A stretch of DNA of 64,000 bases, from positions 498,001-562,000 of the forward strand of contig JAQGDQ010000105.1 of the NCBI GenBank assembly GCA_030141605.1, given 5' to 3'. Origin of the DNA: Tubiluchus corallicola (lineage: Eukaryota; Priapulida; Priapulimorpha; Priapulimorphida; Tubiluchidae). The notes beneath the pieces were generated by a model. That model was not told where the DNA came from. It searched no databases and worked only from the letters and a program-made list of their open reading frames with translations. Both the position numbers and the translations under genes were made by a program. How positions within the stretch are numbered: the stretch's first letter is position 1; every line of letters begins with the position of its first letter. Below, piece by piece: positions 1 through 13,600 of the stretch.

Positions 1-341
1 CTAGAAGTTACAATTCTTAATTTTGTAAATGACTGTTATTACTAATGCCTAACTTTCAGACTGTTTGTCTATAAATATCACTGTAATAAACCCCTCCATT
101 TAACTTTTTGGTAATCGGTGTAAAATAGTGGTCAGTTGATTGATAGTGGTAAAAGAACTTTTATGGCGAGCAGCTAGGCCAAGGTTTATCAGAATTCTAA
201 CTTAACCATTTGTTGATCTGTGACATAACAAATAAGTTTATTTGTTTCTTGTTTTATCTTAGATGTACACAGTATTAATAATGTGTGTCATCTTTGTGTT
301 TTACACTAAATATTGTTCACTGCGTGTTATTTTATTTGAAG

Positions 342-534
342 TGTTGCAAACACCGCAAAAAGAGCACTCCTGATCTGGTTATCAGTTGTTGTTTTTGGGA
401 ATGCTGTTACCTTTCTCAGTGGCCTTGGTACAGGTATAGTATTAGTTGGTGTTGTACTGTACAACCAAGCTCGACACTACGAACTCAAACGACTCGTTCA
501 ATATCACCAGCTCAAACAAGCAGTTACAGTATAA
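342..534 (+). CDS. SLC35E2: SLC35E2-like transporter, last coding exon (partial)
   Basis: C-terminal exon of a nucleotide-sugar/triose-phosphate transporter-family carrier, a multi-pass Golgi/ER membrane protein whose exact substrate is not known for this subfamily. Frame: one leftover base at 342, then VANTAKRALLIWLSVVVFGN and onward through a glycine-rich membrane helix (SGLGTGIVLVGVVLYNQAR) to the stop TAA at 532-534, giving 63 residues. From knowledge of the family, the string ANT-K-AL-IWLSV-VFGN followed by GT-V-VGV-LYN-AR is the signature of the SLC35E2 C-terminus. An acceptor (ttatttgaag) precedes the exon. The N-terminal exons lie left of the window. The tail after the last helix is short and basic, ending in QAVTV. 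An overlapping 104-residue open frame from 285 is a shadow. The product call is firm; the choice among SLC35E paralogues rests on my memory of the motif. Confidence 0.82.
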
Positions 535-1780
535 CCCACCTGCTCACTGCGTCTCAAAGATTATCAATGTCTGAGATTGTGAAATGTTTGGTTTCATAAT
601 AGACATATCTGGGAAAATGCAAAGCTTGGGACCAGGAAACAGATTTCACGTTTCACGAAGTAGGAGACACTTTTTGAAATTGATAAGAGATTAGCAGTTA
701 TTCGCTATTTACGAGATGCGATGTATTATTTGCATACTGGAAAAGAGTATTATGTAAATGCACGAAAGGCCATACAAAGAATTTAAGTTATCTTAAAAGT
801 TATTGTTGTATGTATTTTGAATTCAATATAAGGAAGACTTACCTGAATTATAAATGTTGTATCAAGCTGTTGGCTAATCGTTATCACTATTTACATTTGA
901 GAATTATGAATCTTGCTGATTGGCAGTTGCGTCTAAAATGCAAAATTGCAAAGCGAATTCGAGAAAAGCATGGTATTGGGTAACAGCTCAGCGGGTGCTT
1001 TTCCTGAGGACTGCCATTTGTAAGAGTAATTACGTTTATTTGCTGAATCAGCGTTCATAATTACACTTTATGCAAAATTTATCCATAGCAAAGTATTATC
1101 TGACAATATTCAATTGTTAACCAAAATTAATATCTCAATAATGTAATTGTTAATTTTAATATCCGATCAGTAAGTCTTGTGAATTTATGTTGTTAGTTTC
1201 GTCTTGGTGCTGAACGTAGGTTGCAAATTGGATTGAAAAACATAAGTTGAATAACTAGCTCAGTTAAATGAATAATTTTATATTATTTGAGCTTTTGTGC
1301 TACCACCTTATCTGATGGTATCATTTTAAAGTAGAAGTTTCTACTTTGATAAATTATTTTTGTGATGATTTTGTGGGTTGTATAGATGTACGGTATGATT
1401 TTTGGTTGAGTAGGTGAAAGCAAATGGGGAAATGTAAGAACTTTTGTACCTGGCTGTGATATTTAGACTCAATTTTTTATATTTTAATTTTTATAATTCT
1501 ATTAAAATGTCTGTTTTTATACAAAGTCTTATGTTTATTTTGTTTACTACGTTTTTTTAGAAATCACCATTTGTGATAGTCTTGCTGTGTTAACGTTAAC
1601 AAAGATTTCACTAATGGGGCATGTAAAAATTTTTGAGATGTACATGTTGGTTCTTGCACCTTTTGTGCCCTGGTATTCATTATACAATTAAAAATATCCC
1701 TCAAAGCAAAAGATATTGTGTTTTGGTACATTGCTGTGTATCTTCAGGTGAAAGAAAAAATAAATCACTAAATACAAATT
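535..1780 (+). other. Probable 3' UTR of the SLC35E2-like gene
   Basis: AT-rich non-coding stretch directly downstream of the stop codon with no open frame resembling a protein. The end near 1.78 kb is inferred from a canonical poly-A signal at 1759-1764; the true cleavage point is not visible. Confidence 0.4.
1759..1764 (+). terminator. Candidate poly-A signal AATAAA for the SLC35E2-like gene
   Basis: Canonical AATAAA on the plus strand, the best placed one downstream of the stop at 534. In AT-rich DNA such hexamers occur by chance, so only transcript data would prove use. Confidence 0.35.
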
Positions 1781-4684
1781 TTTTAATTTTATAAGCACAA
1801 TCTTTAATTAAGTGCAAAGCACAGTCAGCACACATTCTAGCAAATAGGCTGGTGGTACGTAAAAGAAATACAGTAAACTGTTTGTGGGCTGCTGAGCAAG
1901 CAAAGGAAGAATGAGTGCTTGTGGTACTGGCAAAAAACAGAGGTCAACATAAACTTTTTTGTGGCTTAATGCAATAAGGAGAAAACAGAAATTAAAATTA
2001 TATATTGAATCAAAAAATTACGAAAGCTGTAGTTCAATTACATAAATTACAAAATCCATGAAATATTTGCACCTATTCAGTGAGGTGTATTATCTTTACA
2101 AAGTAGTTTTGCTCTTGGCAAAAAATGTATCATCCCAACTAAAAATAATACTAGCAAGAATACAAAGATAAGGGAATGATACACAGCAGCTGAACCATCA
2201 AATACCACAACAGAGGCACTAACTTGCTTGTATCCTGCACATCCTACTTATTTCTTGTGAAGTCAATGGCTTCTGTAAAAAAATATTGGAAGCCGAAGCA
2301 TTTACCATTGCAAGGATCCGTTTTTTTTTTTGAAAAATTTACATTTTAGAATATGAATTGTTGGGACAGATTCATTTCTATACTAAAATGAAAGAAATCA
2401 CAACAAATGTATAAGACAAATCTTAACGGGCATATTTGACAGCCGTGTTGGGAAAGTGAAAAACCAGTCTGCAAAATGGTACAACAAAATTTCAGCCCCC
2501 TTGGTGAAAAGTTTTGGCCTGTGATACAGCTTTCAAAAATAAGTATGACAACAACAAGACCAAATGCTTTAGTGATTCTGTTTAGTGCTGCGCCCAAAAA
2601 ACAAATTAGTAGTTACTAGTTTACTACACAATGTCTAGTAGCATGGCCACAGTTAGCAACAAATTTTTAAATTATTTGCTTGTGAGATACGTACCAGCAG
2701 TAACAACTGCTACAGTAGCAGCAATAATAAGACGGAAAACCACAACGCAAGCCATAGCAGCAAACCTACCAAATATAGTACCTGCAGTTAAGTCGACCCA
2801 TAGTAACTAATAATGCTGTAATAACACCATCAGGACTCCTGCAACAATATAGCTAACAGCAGTTCAAAGATGGCAACATACAGTTTGCACACAAAAAACC
2901 GGCAGTAATAGTGGCAAGAACAAGCTACACCTTAAAAATATGACCATGGTGATACACTTGCTGGTAAGATTCATGCACAGATCAGCAGAGTGAAGTTCAA
3001 TTTATAGGGTGTTGGGGGTGTTAACTCTTCTTTAGTGAAGCTTTTAATTCAGCTTTCCAGTTTTGTACTGACCACTATCAAAAAGTTCTGAGATCATAAC
3101 AAAAAACAAAGACTACAATTGAAAAAACACTGAACAAAAACTTTGTTAAAATGCAATTACAGAAATACAACAAAACCTACACTGAAAAATTTGCTACTGT
3201 CCAACTCACTTAAATACATGTAGATACAATTATGAACAGACATGTTGGCAACCTACAGAGTTATATCAAAACATGGAGAATACAGCACTGTAGTGAAATA
3301 TAATTAATACAAAAAATATGACTCACAACAATTAAAAAATAATGTTTATCTACAAGTCTTTTTACAGAGTCTACATTTCTTTTATACTAGCTATTTCAAA
3401 AACAACTACACCAAACTACGATTTGTAGTATTTATGAGATTTGTACAAGTTTGTATATACACAAAGAATTTTACAACATAAAAGGAAGGCCAAGTAATGT
3501 ACTTGCTAACAAACGAAATGAAAAGAACCACGCTGGACACACTACTGCTAACAAGAAAAAAATTAAAACGTAAATGAAATTGTTTCACGGTAACAGCATT
3601 TTGTATGAAATAAAGAAATGGTTGGTATATCTCATTTTACTTAAGACGATGATATCATACTCACTAGTTCAAATGAGATCAAGAAACTCAGAACAGTAAC
3701 AGATGCTCACAAATTATTGAAAGAAAAAAGGAGTCTACTTCTGCACTAGCAAAGATATCTTATTAGACAGAAAGTGCATTTACAAGTACCTCATTGATGA
3801 GTTCTTGTCGTTTACAACATGCTGGGAACACCATACATACAAGGGACAAAGATAATGCATCGGAGTTGACAACGGCACTTTCTGAATATACAGAATACTT
3901 GGCAGGTCTTTTTTGAGTTAAAATCAATAAGAACAGTTTGTGAGCTATCCCAGATTTCAAACATTCTGAACATACTGCTGCTACATTATCATCGCACCTT
4001 ATGTGTTATAACCTAAGGCATGTGTTAAGTAACACCACCATTTAACTATTCTACGTTGTATTTCAAAAAACATTTCTCCAGAAAACAACACTACAAGTAA
4101 ATAAAAAAGAACAGAAACACTGTATCTTTAATAACTAATTGGAACTTTGGCAAGAACTGGTAAACTAGATTTAGATAGCTAAATAAAATACTATATACAT
4201 TGTATTCTTAACAATTACTGAAAATTAAAGCCCCTAGTAATAGTTTTAAACATTTACTGTTACTTCTTCAAAAACTAATCACAACATCTTTACAGTAGTT
4301 AACTACTTATTCTGTGCGAGATTTTTACATACATTTTAACTACAAGGACTTTGTATGAAGCTTTAGTAAGGATTCTAGCAAACTGACTTACTCACCATTG
4401 CTTCTACCAAGAACGTTATTTTTTAATTATTAAATGGAAGAGCGATTACATAAACAATGAGCAAGGGCTTCTGGCAGTTTGTTTCCTCTTACACTCTTCT
4501 TTGATTTGGGTGACAACAATTTGTACAAGTGCAACTATATGAAAAGGTGATTGTAAAATATTTAACTGTTTTTATACGTCTTTTCTTTATGAGAAGTGTA
4601 GTAGCATAGCAGATAGCGAATGGATAACCATAGCGAACATACAGAATGAATGGCAAACATGTTGCCCCACTAAAGTATGAGTAT
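1781..4684. other. Convergent intergenic / 3' UTR region, no gene seen
   Basis: Lies between the 3' ends of two convergent genes. Only short random open frames occur. The right part probably holds the 3' UTR of the TCF19-like gene, which ends at 4685; I could not identify a clear minus-strand AATAAA in it. Confidence 0.5.
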
Positions 4685-7600
4685 TCATGGTTTGTTGAAT
4701 CTGTTAACCAAACAACCACAATGGAATGTTTCCATTTCAACAACCTCTTCGGGGTCCATCCCGCAGCATTCTGTGTGGTACCATTTCTCGCAAGCATCAC
4801 ACTGAACCTAAAAGAAAAATCCATAAAATATCAACCATCTTTCTAAATTTAGTGAACTATACTGTGATAATATCTGAAAATAGCAGCTCGTAACAATAAC
4901 TTATTATAGTAAATTAGAATGGTGTTGCAAAAATAACAGAAATAAATCAAGGCACATAAAAGAGAACTCTAAATCACAAAACTAATGTCAGCGAGTTAAA
5001 GATCATTTTGGATGAATTTTGAACCTGGGTAGTAAAATTGCAGAAATACACACCCACACAACTTTATCAGCAACTGGTTTTGTACAACGCTTTGAGGCAC
5101 ACTCGTCATCATCATAATGCCAATTATAGTCATCATCGAGAGGGACATCGCTTCCAGCCTCCCCAGTTAGTTTTCTTTTCCTGCCTACAATAATACAAAA
5201 AAGTAATTAATAAAAATACAGCCGGTTTTAATTTAACTCATCTAAAATCTGTTTCCTTTGCACTTGTATTTAAGGTTGCCAGTGTGTGTTTTACCAAACA
5301 ATTATTCCAATGCATTCTAACTGGGAGAAAAACTAATGTGGCAAATTAAGTGACAAGAAAAAATCAAGTGATTATTAAATAATATAAGTAAACACAAATA
5401 TTACACTTGTACAGGTCCTTTTCAGATGAATGAAAATTTCTTTTTGTCTGATAAATGATAGAAAATTTTCACTCTGCAGACATTGCAACAACATTGTTAA
5501 CCACTTTATGTCTTTTTTCAATTCAATTTAATAGATTTATTTCGCAATAAACAAACACTTACATATATAATGCATTACAAGTACATGGATAATCAATTTT
5601 TGTTAATTCAAAATTAGGACATAATTCATGCATTCTGCACTAAAGGCCTAATAAAAAGCTAGCCTATGTTAGGTTTCTTTTCATAGTAATTTTTGTATAA
5701 GCACTGTCATATGGCAACTTTGCCATAATGAAATGAAAAAAGCAATTAACTATTGATTTAGTGATTTCTAAGCAATAATAGTTAAATAGCAATATCTTAT
5801 CATCAAAACACTAACCTCTGTTTTTTCTTTTTGGTCCCCTTTTCTTTTTCTTTTGTTGTAGTGACGATAATGACTTGTTGCGTATGTTAGATCTGTTAGA
5901 GTTGGGAATCACTGGCAAGGTGTCTGTTTGGTAGAATGAGTTTCGGGTCGCATTTCCCACCCATGATGACATAAGCGGTGATTTGCTCCTGCAAATGAAA
6001 TCAGAAGCAATTGACTAAAATTCAATATTTCTAAAATTTGTCTTAAAGCCTTTGCAACACATACCAAGGTGATGAGTAATGACTCAATACTTTTACAGTA
6101 ACAACATGCTACACCCGTCTGCTAATTGATTCAGACGGTTAATTAGGTCAAAATACTTCCATCCCAAAGTTAGTCTATTAAGTGGTGTCTACTGTAATAT
6201 ACATTAGTATGGAAAGTCTATCGTGCAGTTGTTTCAAAAAGTCTAGTTTTATTTTTAGTATTTGATTAAGTTAAATTTTAGCTAATTTAAACGTTAACAC
6301 CTTCTCAACTTTTTTAATGCAAAAAGTTCTCAGTGACCCTAACAATTCTAATAAGCTCTGTTTACAAAGGACAACAAAGTTTAAGTGGCTGGTGTACACA
6401 AAAATGTTGTGACTTTTCTAGAATTCTGATAACAGTAACTTGGCAGTTACAAAATTAATTTTGCTAAGAAGGCATTATCAAGTGTGCACAAATGCCAGAA
6501 GAGACTTATAGTCGAAAAAATGTGTGAAAACATGCTTGACTAACAAACTGCCACCTCAAAAAAGGAATGCCTTCACTACTTCAGTCTCTTTCCACAAAAG
6601 TTCTTCTTTCCTGCAAACTGGAAAAGTTACTGACAAAATCGATAAACCAAAGTCTGAAAATTACCTAGAAGAATCACGATGAGAGGCAAAATCGCTTCTC
6701 GACACTGTAGAGGAAGACGATTCATTGACAGAAAACGGTTCATCGAAGCCCTCCATATCCCCACCAGCTCTTGCAGCAAGTTCAGCTACATCTCTGTCCA
6801 CTTCTGGATATCACAGATCTATCATTTTACCATTTGTAAAAAATAACTCCACACACCTAACTTTATAACTTACAAGAATAAAATCTGGTGTGCTAAAATA
6901 CATTCCAGCCTTTTACTAGCAGTTGGATAAAGAGTCACTCGTTGTTCCTTTCCTTAAGCTCATAGTTATTGCTTCTTTGTATCAAATGTTACTGTTTAAA
7001 GTTAAAAAAATTAACATAGCTACAATTTCCAAATAGCAAAGATGATGGGAAGACATCCTCAATTAAGAACAAAAAAAGCCAAAAAGGGCAAAATAAAAGC
7101 AGAATATTTGCACATAACAAAGTTAGTTAATACACATTAAATATATATTTTGGTTATAATCTGTAGTTTGACGAAAGTTGTTACAGGTTCTAAACAAATT
7201 TTGAAATCGTTTATGCAATATTTTGAGCTGTGATTTCCCTTTCTTGTTTTGTTATGTGATGTTTGGTACAATACAATCTGGTATCCAATGCACCTAGGCA
7301 TAGCCTGCTTATTATGTTATTAGTCACTGAAGAACACTGTCAATTAACACAGAACAGGATTTTAAAGACAAAAAAGTTATTATAAAAATTTTAGAGTAAC
7401 AATTCTCTAAGATTGACTTACCATCTTCAGCTTCTATTGAGACGTCTTCAGATTGAATACTGGTATCACTAGCTACAGATGCTGACCTTCTAAAGACAAA
7501 GAAACCTCATTACAGGCGTAGATACAAAACATGTGAAAAGGTAGCGTAAATTTAAAAACGCCAGCTAGAGGGTTTCGGGACTATTTAGGCTCCTCCAATG

Positions 7601-10600
7601 GGGAACAGGGACAAAGCCCTTTGAAGCAAAAAAAAATCCTAGCATTTTAAGTAATTTGGGATTCCAATTTAACAGCAAGTTTGGTTATTTCAGGCTCTGC
7701 CCAAAATCTATACTCCCATTAGCTCTTCAAACTGCAACTTTGATATAAACGCCATTGCTAAAGCAGCCAAAAGCAGAAATAAGAATAAAACGTGCCTACA
7801 ACACTAGCTAGCAGGGTCGCAATTTCAGCAACTGAAGAAATCGTCAAGTGTCAATGATTGTCAGCTCGCTTGGTAGGTTTCCAGTTTTTGCGATATGCTA
7901 GTTATGTACAGCTCGACAAGGGAATAATCATAAAAATTCAGATAAGTACTACCTACATGACTTTATTTAGTCTCTTTTTGTTTAAAAACACAGACACTTC
8001 ATATTAGTTGTATGTATTACATTATATAATATTTTTAATACATATGTTTATTTTGTTTTTATTAAATTTTGCTTTTAGCTGATTTTATTTTATTTTGTAC
8101 AATTATTGAGGTGAGTTCGCACCAGCTCTAATCTTCCACTGCGTTAGCAAATAAATATCTAGCTAATTAACTACCAGTAATATTAACAATGCAGCATGAA
8201 TAAAATAATTAGTAGACAGGTGATGTATTATGTTGTTAAGATTTTAAATCTATTGAAAAAGGTATTTAAAGCTGAAGGCATTTGTGAATGATTTATTTTA
8301 AAGATGCTGTTGTCACTAAACACACAAAGGCAGCTTTTATTAAAAAATTTAAAAATTTAGGTCAGATAGTCTAACTAATCACAAATTCCTAACAATAGTT
8401 GCAAGAATATTGAAAACTCTCATACTATACTATAAACAAACAGAGAAAAAAGAAAAAACAAAAAAATCATTTTTTACTTAGAAATATTTTCGCCTTTTCC
8501 TGAAGAATAACACAGTGTCTTGTCACCCATCACCGAAAGACTAGAATCGTCAGTTTTACTGTTGTTCATTGACTTATCACTGGATGTGTGCAATTTATGA
8601 GATACATGCATGGGGTGCTGTGAAAGACTTCGGCTCTGAGGTATGTACTGTTGTGCATTCAAATGCTGATTAAACTCGTTGCTTTTTTTGCCAAGGCGTG
8701 AAGAGCTGATATGATTTGCCATGCCAGAATGGTTTTGGTTGTTCAGGTCGTCAACTGGAACTCTCTCAAACTGCAGAATAAAAGTCACATTTATCAAAAT
8801 TGCATTTTTGAATTTTGTTTCCCATCCAATTATGCACCGAAATGTTATTTATTTTGACTTGGCTTATTTAAAGTTGGTTTGTCTGGCTAATCCAAGTTCG
8901 AAATTAGCTTGCCATTTGAAGTTGATTGTTGGACACGTTACAGTTTTTTTAATGCACTAATCAAGTACTTTCACTCGTAATTACTATAATTCTTATTTCG
9001 ATTGTAGCTCTTAGTTTGCTAAAAATCATTCCTATACACTGAATAAATCAGTCCAAGGTTATTCCACACCCCAGGCAGTGCTAAAAGTGCTATATTTAAC
9101 TTTTACTTTAGATATTTTACCTGGATGCATCCAACATTCAGTGGTCTATGGTTAAGTCTGACTAAGTACAAAGCCTCTGATAAACATACAACAGGAATGG
9201 GAAACATATGACAGTCAATTCAATAACCTGTTTAGACATAATATTCAATTTGAAATTTTTCACTTAAATTAAATTTGCAGACTTAGTAATATGTCAACTT
9301 TCTAAAACAATATCTAACATGGTTCAAAAGTCTGTTTTCCATTCTGCAGTACAAAAGCTAAAATGTCACAAGCTCATGCAAAACACAACAATTATAAGAA
9401 CAATGCACTCTGATAAACAAAGCCAACAAGTACCAGCAATTGCTTTATTAGGCAAATGTCAATTATACATGTATATATATAAATATACTGAAATGTTCAC
9501 CCGAAATTTAAATTCGGAAGTTCTCTGAGGAGCATATTCACCGGGTTTAACGTTGACCCCATTCAAATGGCCAAACATAATCACATCACCTTCTTTCAGG
9601 GTGCGTTGTCCGTTAACCTGTAAACACCAGTGTAGCTTGTTGAATCTCGAATGTTGCAAATTTTAAAAACACTTTCCTTACAATTTTTTCAAGAATAAAA
9701 GTTAAAATTCCACTATTATGCAATTATAAATAAAAAGATGATCAAATTTTTAGTGGCGTCATGGAAACCAGTTACAGTCAACCACTTAGAGATGAAATAT
9801 ATCAAGTTTGGCATTATAAAGAAGTATATTAAAATTTGCCATAGATGAATCACGAAACAGTCAGACAAATCACGTAAGAATCAGACAAGTATATATTCAT
9901 GTTAGATTCCTCAGTTTTCTACATAAAAGTATAGAATTAAATTATTATGAAATCAATCGTTGCTATTAATGAATAATCTTTTGCCTGCAAAGCATAATCA
10001 ATGTTTACGCAAAGTTCTATACAATAATGACTGCAAATGGTTTCTGTAGTGTGACCAGCTGTACGTAAAAGCAAAATTGCAACATATTAGTTTTAAGAAA
10101 GTAGGCATGTACACATCACATATGACTACAATAATACTTGCTTAGCTATGGAAGAAAAAACAAATCATTGTAAAACTCATTTGCTCCTTATTTTTATTTT
10201 AGTGGAGCACACAGCACTCAGCAGCAAAACAATAATGTATTTCGACCCTTGCGTGATTGATTCTACTTCAATATGGGCTAATTAAAAATTATTGCAAAGG
10301 CTAAAATTGTTGATATTAATAATACAAATGAAAAAAAGGTTTGTAGCCAAAGCCAGCTTTAATTAAATGAGTTTTATTAACTGTTATCACAAATGCGTAT
10401 ATTAAAATAACGGTAAGTACAGTATAATGTAAAAAGAAAAGCTAACAAATAGCAATTACAATGTGTCTTCACTTATTTGAACATACAGTCAAACCTCATT
10501 GTACTGCCCCCTGTTATACCAAGAAATCTCGTTTACCGCCTGCCAAATGGCCAGGAATTCAACTGTACATAAAAATAACCCATAGTACCGCCACCCATTA

Positions 10601-13600
10601 CCCGCCGTCTGCCAGGCAAATTAACATGGGTGTTCAATGGGGTAATACCACCAGTAGTCTCAAGTCTCTCAACTAATGCCAGCGGCTTCTTGATGTAATG
10701 CCCATTGTACGAGGCTGCTACGTGTCTGACTGAGCCATAGACACTGGTTAGACTGGTTAAAAGAATACATGTCATCATGTTTTGATTGCTTGCAAGCTGT
10801 ACTTTGCATTGTATAACCACAATGAATGCACCACACACTGGCATGTAGTCATAAACGGCAACTGACAAGAAAACACGTGGCTCGTTTTTCACCAACAAGA
10901 ATGGTAATAATTTTGCTTGTTTATTAGAATCATTCAAGCAAATCCCAGCAAGAAATTCGAGTTAAGACTTAACCTTTTTTACATACAGACGTCTAATGGA
11001 GCAGTTGGCCTACAATCTTTTACATATGTAATCGAGTACAGATCATGTTTACTATGTAAACAAAAAGTTCTTAATAAACATGATTGATTTTGAGTGAGTC
11101 ATTAATTCACAAATGATTAATTTAATAATTTTTTTTAATTCATTAACCTTTAGAGTGAAAACTGAGAACTCTAATCCGTGTACACTCGTCTGACTGTTTT
11201 ATGATATGTCTATGGGAAAATTTAATGCCAAGCTCGCTATAACACCAACTTTTTTTCTGTTCCCAAAGTGGGCAGTACAAAGTGGTTTGACTGTATTAAG
11301 ATTATACCATAGGGCCAACACAGGCAAAGTTCATGTTGTCCCAATCAAATTTACGATGATTTTAAATAAATGGATTTCATTACATAAAATGGAGGAAGCA
11401 TTAATTTTTTCAGCTTTTAGCTACTGATTTATTTATTATGCTTTGTCATTTTACATTTACTACATTTGTTAAGCTTATATACTGTTATTACATAAACCTA
11501 TTATATGAAATGATGAAAACATCAAGCTTTTTACGGAACAGTCATTGCTCTACCAGACAAAAAATAACATGTGGGGTGAAATGAGATGCGAATACAGGCA
11601 CTTCGAGCCCTGCAATCAAATAAATTAAATAAGCTACTATCTCTTATATTAAATGCTATTGTACGGCATGTTATATAATATATCTCCTTACCATTGCCAC
11701 TAAAGTTGTAGGTTTCTATTTTTCTACAGATAAAGACTAATGCACTCGACACCTACCCTAACATCATTTACGTATGTTCCATTGAGACTTGTATCAGAAA
11801 TCTGATAAACCATGGAACCAGTTTCATCGGGGCTGAACCGAATAGTTGCATGCTGACGTGAGATTAGTTGTGCATAACTTTTAGAATCCAAATAATAGTC
11901 AACCGCAGCTCTTTTTCGGCCAAACACACATGGACTCTTCAATAGCCTAAAATAAAAAACAAATTGGCAACTGATTTGAAATCAAGATAACTGCAAAACG
12001 TAAGCACAAATTTTACAGTACTATATACACAGGCCTAAAGAATAAAATGTAGGATATGTTCAACAAAATTTTAACAGACAGTCAGACACTAAATACCAGA
12101 ATTCAAGCTTGGGCAAATCGGAGCAATATATGAACTATGTAGCTTCCCACCTAAACACATTTAATAATCAAAATCGCGAATGACACTCACTAACGTAGCA
12201 GCCTCTACAATTTTGAACAGCTAGAAGACAAAGCACCAGGACGAACAGATGTAACTACTAGCCAATAAAGTGTCCGCATTGCCTTCGACATATCCAAATC
12301 TACAGTCAATATCTCCAAGTAATTCTTATTTAAGGCTTTTCTAAATCAAGTATATCCTGAAAGAAATTTGACCTCAATAAAATGTCCGCATTGCTTTCCA
12401 CATTTCCAAATCTACAGTCAATATTCTAAGTAATTCTTATTTAAGATTTTTTTAAATCAAATATCCTGAAAAAATTTTTTCTTGATCAAAATGCAAAAAG
12501 GCTAGACTAAGGGAAAAGAGAAAAAGATAGGCCTACTGAATTAAGCAAGAAACAAACAATATTTAAATAAGAACTTCGAAATAAAATTATTAATATTGTT
12601 AGGTACAAAATAAATGTACTGGTCTGTGATTTTAAGCGATAACATTGCAATACATATTTACTTCATACCACTAAAATATCTAGTAAAATATAGATGTAGT
12701 CTCTTAACCTCGTCCTAATATGTAGCAGAATTGGGCGATGTTTACGGCATTAGCCCATATACCGCACAGTGGGAAACTTGGTCCAGCCCATATACTGCTC
12801 GAGGCACTTGCACTCGCCCAAACAGAGTGCGCAGTATATGGGCTGCCCAAATGTCGCAGCAGAAACTGAGCAGAGTTTACCTTAGTGGCAGCATCCGTTC
12901 TCCTTGCTTTATTAATAATAATAATAATTTAAAATAATGTAAATTAATATAATGTAAATAATTAACTTAACAAATAAAATACAAGTAGTCATCAAACTTA
13001 TAATCGGTTCTGGTCAATTAATCGTAATACAAAATGGATGCAAGTCGGACCCATATATGCACCCCTACCTGTAAGATGTTGTGCGAGTACGCACGCTAAG
13101 AATGGCGGCACCTACAGATTAATTTATCGAAACAGATGGCGATTTAAAGTTATTTGTTTAGAAAATAGAAGGAAATGTGTTAGAGTTAGTTTGGTATTTA
13201 ATTAAGTTGAATAGGCTGGGTGCATAATAAGTCAACAGCTACCTGTAATTAATTCTGATCAAGCTTTTTGGATGACCGATGTTAAATTTTGGCCAGCTTT
13301 TTAGGCAATTCTAACATTTCGTTAAGACATTTCGTTTTTATTTTGCCTCACATCAGGTAAGGTACATAGGCAGATGACCCAATTCATTGCCTCTTCTCTT
13401 CATATATCTTTTCTCTTAAGTGCAGTGTATGTGTGAGGTGCGGTATACGTGTGAGTAATCCATTTACCGCTTAACCGCGGTATGCAAATCAACAGTTTAC
13501 ATCTGAAAGTTTTGTAATACCGTGGCTAAGTTGTCCCCCTCCTCTTCTGAAAAAAATTACGTTGTGTACAACACTGCGTGAATTATTAAATTTTGCAGTG

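Noticed and set aside
285-599. 104 aa plus-strand frame starting MSSLCFTLN
   Set aside because: Shadow of the SLC35E2 exon in another frame; it runs through the acceptor and past the true stop.
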